NCBI GenBank assembly: GCA_018662225.1
Contig: JABJGO010000081.1
Coordinates: forward strand, 1 to 43,339
Source of the DNA: Rhodospirillales bacterium
GTDB taxonomy: Bacteria > Pseudomonadota > Alphaproteobacteria > Rhodospirillales > Casp-alpha2
Direction: 5' to 3'
Length of the DNA stretch: 43,339 nucleotides
In this document: positions 42,144 to 43,339 of the stretch, piece after piece
Layout of the letters: each line of letters begins with the position of its first letter
Numbering within the stretch: position 1 is the stretch's first letter
Notes under the pieces: model-generated
Database searches by the model: none
The model's input: the letters and a program-made list of their open reading frames with translations, nothing else
What the model was told of the DNA's origin: nothing
Position numbers and translations under genes: made by a program

Positions 42144-42642
42144 GGCCGCCATCAGGGTCTGGTACAACCATGATGTCCTCATTGGCATACCGGCCTACGC
42201 ACTGATCCGTACTTTCCTTTACGATGCTTCGGCGCATACCGAGATCCACACTCAACCAACGCGCCTGCAAGTGTTCGGGAATGCGGGCCATCGTCATGGA
42301 ATCCTTCAACATCTCGTGTCTGATCTGAAAGATTTCCTCGGTGATGAACTGATGTTTATGGGCTTGTAAAGGGCCGCGACCACCGTAGATTTTACCACCG
42401 CCAAGAACACCCATCATAAACTCAGTTTGCTGGGATTCCAGAAAAGCGCGATCCTTGCCTTCAAAAAACTTGCCCAGCCATGGATGAGCGAACAATTTGG
42501 TGTAAAGGTGCTTGTGCACCAGCTCAATCGCCGGTCGGCCACCCATCTCGTCAAAATAGCCCACAAATTCTGTGATGGCTTCCCGCTCTGGGCTTCTTCG
42601 CTCCGCAGTTGCCCGGTCTGATGATCGCCGATCAGTGCTCAT
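42094..42642 (-). CDS. Truncated haemoglobin-like protein
   Basis: A 182-residue haem globin of the truncated type. After a charged N terminus (about 20 residues) the globin helices run GYFDEMGGRPAIELVHKHLYTKLFAHPWLGKFFEG (25-62), with the proximal-histidine zone GRGPLQAHKHQFITEEIFQ (88-106; H95 or H97). The C-terminal 35 residues (NEDIMVVPDPDGGPNQPLYQ) are extra compared with short truncated globins. The role is probably O2/NO binding or electron transfer to the flavoprotein upstream, whose stop overlaps this start by 11 bases. The 3' end overlaps the dinG-like gene by 50 bases in convergent orientation. Confidence 0.86.
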   Translation of the reverse strand: MSTDRRSSDRATAERRSPEREAITEFVGYFDEMGGRPAIELVHKHLYTKLFAHPWLGKFFEGKDRAFLESQQTEFMMGVLGGGKIYGGRGPLQAHKHQFITEEIFQIRHEMLKDSMTMARIPEHLQARWLSVDLGMRRSIVKESTDQCVGRYANEDIMVVPDPDGGPNQPLYQYEPRIKTPV

Positions 42643-43339
42643 GCCTGTTTGTCCAATTTTCCCACAATAAACGTGCTCGCACGCCCAAGCCCAGGAACGG
42701 CTCAGGCGGCAGTGCGTCCGCTACACCTAGGGATTCCATGTGAGATATCAAGGGGTTTTCAACATTTGTGGCCTGATCAGCCGCCAAAAGACCCGATGCG
42801 GTACCCTTGGTGACACCCACGGCATTCTGGCAAACAGCGGACCACGCGTTTGGGGCTACCTGCCCAAAACCTGGCGAGCCATTGCGTGATAAGCACACAT
42901 AGCCAGTCCATGTGTGTTCCATGGTGACGTTTGGCAGCATGGGAAAGCGTTTCAGGAACATGCGCTGGTGATCCCGCCTGATCCGCGCACGGTCAGCATC
43001 CGTGCAATTTCTGAGTGGGCTGTAATGTATATTCTGGCGGATCAGGATACGGTGATCCTGCGTCAGACGCATGGTAATGGATACAAACGCATTGGCCGGT
43101 GTAATGCCCCAGCTATCCACGTTACCAAGGGCGGCGCGTTCCTGCTCGGTAAGTTGTCGGCTCAGACTGGCATGGGCAGTGAAATTAAGCAGATGGTTTT
43201 TGAAGAAACCAAACTGTCCGGCAAGACCATTGACCGCTAAAATCATTTTGGGTGCGCGGATGCTGCCCACTGGTGTTTCCAGTGTGATGCCGCCTGCATA
43301 ATCAACGGCCGTCACCGGGGTGTTTTCATAAAAGGTCAC
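42632..43339 (-). CDS. FAD-dependent oxidoreductase (DAO family), C-terminal part
   Basis: The frame enters from the right edge, giving 235 C-terminal residues without the FAD loop. The visible part fits the PuuB/OrdL-like DAO group: SIRAPKMILAVNGLAGQFGF, LTQDHRILIRQNIHY, and the end region MEHTWTGYVCLSRNGSPGFGQ followed by VGVTKGTASGLLAADQAT. It matches the same broad family as the protein at 25953-27371 but is clearly not a recent copy. The stop overlaps the globin start by 11 bases, suggesting an oxidase-globin operon. An N-methyl amino acid or polyamine substrate is possible. Confidence 0.87.
   Translation of the reverse strand: MTFYENTPVTAVDYAGGITLETPVGSIRAPKMILAVNGLAGQFGFFKNHLLNFTAHASLSRQLTEQERAALGNVDSWGITPANAFVSITMRLTQDHRILIRQNIHYSPLRNCTDADRARIRRDHQRMFLKRFPMLPNVTMEHTWTGYVCLSRNGSPGFGQVAPNAWSAVCQNAVGVTKGTASGLLAADQATNVENPLISHMESLGVADALPPEPFLGLGVRARLLWENWTNRHEH

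Overview
The window looks like chromosomal DNA of a free-living, probably marine, heterotrophic alphaproteobacterium. This is inferred from protein content (trimethylamine monooxygenase, an intracellular PHB depolymerase of the VCQP type, a DppA-like dipeptide system, two solute-uptake operons, ureide catabolism) and from moderate-to-high GC by eye. No rRNA, tRNA, CRISPR array, insertion sequence or phage gene was seen. Both ends cut through genes: an allantoinase (PuuE-type) at the left and an FAD oxidoreductase at the right.

Region by region. 1-3.5 kb: a tightly overlapping purine-ureide operon (puuE, uraD, alc, allA). A GNAT plus cyclic-nucleotide-binding gene follows only 7 bp after allA but is broken by a frameshift, and the unit ends at a strong bidirectional hairpin terminator. 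3.5-9.1 kb (minus): a peptide/nickel-type ABC importer with a double ATPase in one polypeptide, two permeases and a Tat-like binding protein. 9.1-11.3 kb: a 492 bp regulatory gap, a possible leader peptide, and ettA. 11.3-16.1 kb: a DMT-family transporter, tmm, a cupin, an RsmJ-like rRNA methyltransferase and an SDR; a decayed copy of the SDR start lies about 2.9 kb away between the transporter and tmm. 16.3-19.7 kb: a cytoplasmic gamma-glutamyltranspeptidase homologue and a membrane diguanylate cyclase with a periplasmic CxxCH haem motif. 19.8-25.8 kb: MAPEG, a porin remnant, a GcvA-like LysR regulator divergent from an SHMT paralogue, PHB depolymerase with a perfect operator-like dyad upstream, a TauD-family dioxygenase and a GFA-family protein. 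25.9-33.2 kb: a DAO-type oxidoreductase, a small unknown protein, a DEAD-box helicase with five decapeptide repeats, PhyH plus SMP-30 as a pair, PilZ, and a secreted jelly-roll-like protein. 33.2-38.7 kb (minus): a complete dppABCDF operon with an intrinsic-terminator-like hairpin after dppA. 38.9-43.3 kb: a small conserved-looking protein, a DinG-type Fe-S helicase, a truncated globin and the partial oxidoreductase.

How it fits together: the theme is scavenging of organic nitrogen. Ureides are degraded to urea and glyoxylate, peptides or similar solutes enter through two importers, methylamine is N-oxidised by Tmm, and gamma-glutamyl compounds and amines are handled by the GGT homologue and the DAO-type oxidoreductases. 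The diguanylate cyclase and PilZ proteins indicate c-di-GMP signalling. The least expected items are the GNAT-cNMP fusion attached to the ureide operon, the c-type-haem cyclase, two gene remnants, and several unexplained inverted repeats in promoter regions.
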